Assembly: GCA_946482625.1 (NCBI GenBank) | Contig: CAMLSH010000211.1 | Span: 1-6,860 of the forward strand | Length of the DNA: 6,860 nt | DNA from: an uncultured Opitutaceae bacterium | GTDB taxonomy: Bacteria; Verrucomicrobiota; Verrucomicrobiae; Opitutales; Opitutaceae | Direction of reading: 5' to 3' | Shown: positions 5,386 to 6,860 of the stretch, piece by piece | How the letters are laid out: each line of letters begins with the position of its first letter | Numbering within the stretch: the first letter of the stretch is position 1 | The notes under the pieces: generated by a model | What the model was told of the DNA's origin: nothing | Seen by the model: the letters and a program-made list of their open reading frames with translations, nothing else | The model's database searches: none | Position numbers and translations under genes: made by a program

Positions 5386-6860
5386 ATGAAAACCTCCCGC
5401 CTCCTTCGTCTCCGCCTCGGCTTTTTTGCCGCTGTCCTGACCTTGTTCGCCGCGCCCGCCACCTTGTTGCTCGCTGCCGTGCAGACGACTGTCGAACAAT
5501 GGGGCATTTTCGAAGTCGCGCTCAAGGGGCCGAGCGAGGGCAACCCGTTCGTCGACGTCCGTCTCACCGCGAATTTCACGGACGGCGTGCGCACGATCGA
5601 GGTCACCGGTTTCTACGATGGCAACGGCGTCTATCGCGTTCGCTTCATGCCGGATAAACCCGGCGAGTGGCGCTACGAAACCAAGAGCAACCGCTGGCCC
5701 CTCGCCGACAAGAGCGGGATCTTCACCGTCACGCCCGCCACCGGCAAAAACCACGGCCCGGTCCGCGTGCGCAACACCTACCACTTCGCCTACGCCGACG
5801 GCACGCCCTACAAGCCGATCGGCACCACGATGTATTCGTGGACGCATCGCCCGAAGGAAATGGAAGAGCTCACGCTCAAGACTCTCGCTGCGTCTCCTTT
5901 CAACAAAGTCCGCATGGCCGTGTTTCCGCAGGCTCACGGGGTGAAGTTCATGCCGGTCGAGCGTTTCCCGTTTCAAGGCAAAGCCCCGCGCGACTGGGAT
6001 TTCACGCGCTTCAACCCCGAGTTCTTTCAACACCTCGAAAAGCGCGTCGCCGATCTCGCGGCACTCGGCATCGAGTGTGATCTGATCCTCTTTCATCCGT
6101 ACGATGACGACGAGGAGTGGGGCTTCGAAACGATGGATGCGAAGACCGACGATTTCTACCTCCGCTACGTCGTAGCCCGACTCGCCGCTTATCGGAACAT
6201 CTGGTGGTCGGTGGGAAATGAATACGACTTCCTCCGCACCAAGACCGAATCCGACTGGGACCGTTACTTCCAAGTCATCCAAAAAGCCGACCCGTTCAAC
6301 CACCTCCGCTCGATCCACAACGGCAAACTCATCTACAACCACAATCAGCCCTGGGTCACTCACGTGAGCATGCAAAACGGCATGGCCACCGAGGAGGCCG
6401 GCCGCGCCGAGCTCTACCGCGACGTCTACCGCAAGCCCATCGTGTACGATGAACTCAAATACGAGGGCAGCCACGGTCTCCGCTGGGCTCAACTCACCGG
6501 ACAGGAGATGGTTCACCGCTTCTGGAACTGCACCGTCGCGGGCACCTACGGCGGGCACAGCGAGTTTTTCGAGGACGAGCGTCAGGTCGTCTGGCTCGCC
6601 CAAGGCGGCGAACTAAAAGGCACCAGCGCGCCTCGCCTCGCGTTCCTCAAGAAGATCCTCGACGAAGCACCAGGCGAGGGGCTTGAGCCGCACGACCAGT
6701 GGCAGGATCCGCGCATCGCCGCGAAGTCCGGTCACTATTATCTCATGTACTTCGGCGTGGAGAAACCCACCGAGTGGACGCTCGATCTTTACCGCACCGG
6801 CCTCCAGGAAGGCATGGAGTTCAAAGCCGAGGTCATCGACACGTGGGATATGACGATCAC
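5386..6860 (+). CDS. Secreted DUF5060 / apiosidase-like (DUF4038) / DUF5605 glycoside hydrolase (partial, runs off right edge)
   Basis: From the ATG at 5386 the frame stays open to the window edge, 491 codons without a stop. Residues 1 to about 31 form a signal peptide. Residues about 36-126 are a DUF5060 beta-sandwich, with WGIFEVALKGP (39-49), NPFVDVRL, GFYDG (75-79) and GVYRVRFMPDKPGEWRY. Residues about 130-400 are a GH-A clan (beta/alpha)8 barrel of the apiosidase-like/DUF4038 type: IGTTMYSW (145-152), LFHPYDD (235-241), WWSVGNEYD with Asn278-Glu279 as acid/base, and KPIVYDELKYEG with Glu356 as nucleophile. From about 410 a DUF5605-like beta domain begins and is cut off. Retaining hydrolysis is expected from the two glutamates. 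It follows the previous stop by 42 bases with no visible promoter or terminator, so it is probably in the same operon. The substrate is unknown; apiose release is known for related GH140 but is not shown here. Confidence 0.85.
   Translation, partial: MKTSRLLRLRLGFFAAVLTLFAAPATLLLAAVQTTVEQWGIFEVALKGPSEGNPFVDVRLTANFTDGVRTIEVTGFYDGNGVYRVRFMPDKPGEWRYETKSNRWPLADKSGIFTVTPATGKNHGPVRVRNTYHFAYADGTPYKPIGTTMYSWTHRPKEMEELTLKTLAASPFNKVRMAVFPQAHGVKFMPVERFPFQGKAPRDWDFTRFNPEFFQHLEKRVADLAALGIECDLILFHPYDDDEEWGFETMDAKTDDFYLRYVVARLAAYRNIWWSVGNEYDFLRTKTESDWDRYFQVIQKADPFNHLRSIHNGKLIYNHNQPWVTHVSMQNGMATEEAGRAELYRDVYRKPIVYDELKYEGSHGLRWAQLTGQEMVHRFWNCTVAGTYGGHSEFFEDERQVVWLAQGGELKGTSAPRLAFLKKILDEAPGEGLEPHDQWQDPRIAAKSGHYYLMYFGVEKPTEWTLDLYRTGLQEGMEFKAEVIDTWDMTI

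Noticed and set aside
5335..6603. A 422-codon open frame on the minus strand
   Set aside because: It lies fully antisense to the DUF5060/apiosidase-like gene, whose domains and catalytic motifs are clear. Long antisense frames are common opposite GC-rich codons, and its product shows only low-complexity Val/Glu/Ala-rich sequence.

Overview
The window is GC-rich (judged by eye, not computed). It holds a short regulatory and RNA region, positions 1-734, followed by three large same-strand genes for secreted carbohydrate-active proteins, 735-6860. The two complete enzymes and the third, which runs off the right edge, carry N-terminal signal peptides. They belong to the MGH1-like six-hairpin, beta-helix/DUF6298 and DUF5060/apiosidase-like groups. 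That set, together with a LacI-type regulator, start codons lacking clear Shine-Dalgarno sequences and no SusC/SusD pair in view, resembles polysaccharide-degradation loci of Verrucomicrobiota (Opitutaceae-like). The taxonomic call is an inference from gene content, not from a marker gene.

Left end (1-240): the first 38 codons of a LacI-family regulator point leftward off the window. Upstream of it lies an AT-rich patch with a perfect 16-bp palindrome (221-236) and an 8-bp palindrome (195-202). Their centres are exactly 30 bp apart. Weak divergent promoter matches overlap this patch, so it is the likely operator/promoter region, both for autoregulation and for rightward transcription.

Leader (241-734): I see no convincing protein gene. 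Positions 320-487 can fold into a long interrupted hairpin. It has a 10-bp closing helix, a 5-bp helix, a large asymmetric central bubble and a GC-rich apical arm. This is the overall shape of 6S RNA. A strong intrinsic terminator (531-559) follows 43 bases later. The region therefore looks like a small structured RNA gene, or else a long terminated leader of the operon. A second AT-rich inverted repeat (707-727) sits just before the first enzyme's start codon.

Operon (735-6860): (1) a (alpha/alpha)6 MGH1/GH63-like glycosidase. (2) A 1014-residue protein that joins a pectate-lyase-like right-handed beta-helix to a DUF6298-type barrel-like domain. (3) A DUF5060 + apiosidase-like (DUF4038) + DUF5605 protein with recognisable clan GH-A acid/base and nucleophile glutamates. 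The gaps are 4 and 42 bases, so co-transcription is likely. Together they suggest extracellular or periplasmic trimming of a branched, probably plant or algal, polysaccharide (pectin-like is a guess). The LacI-type protein would sense a released sugar. No transporter or downstream metabolic gene is visible.
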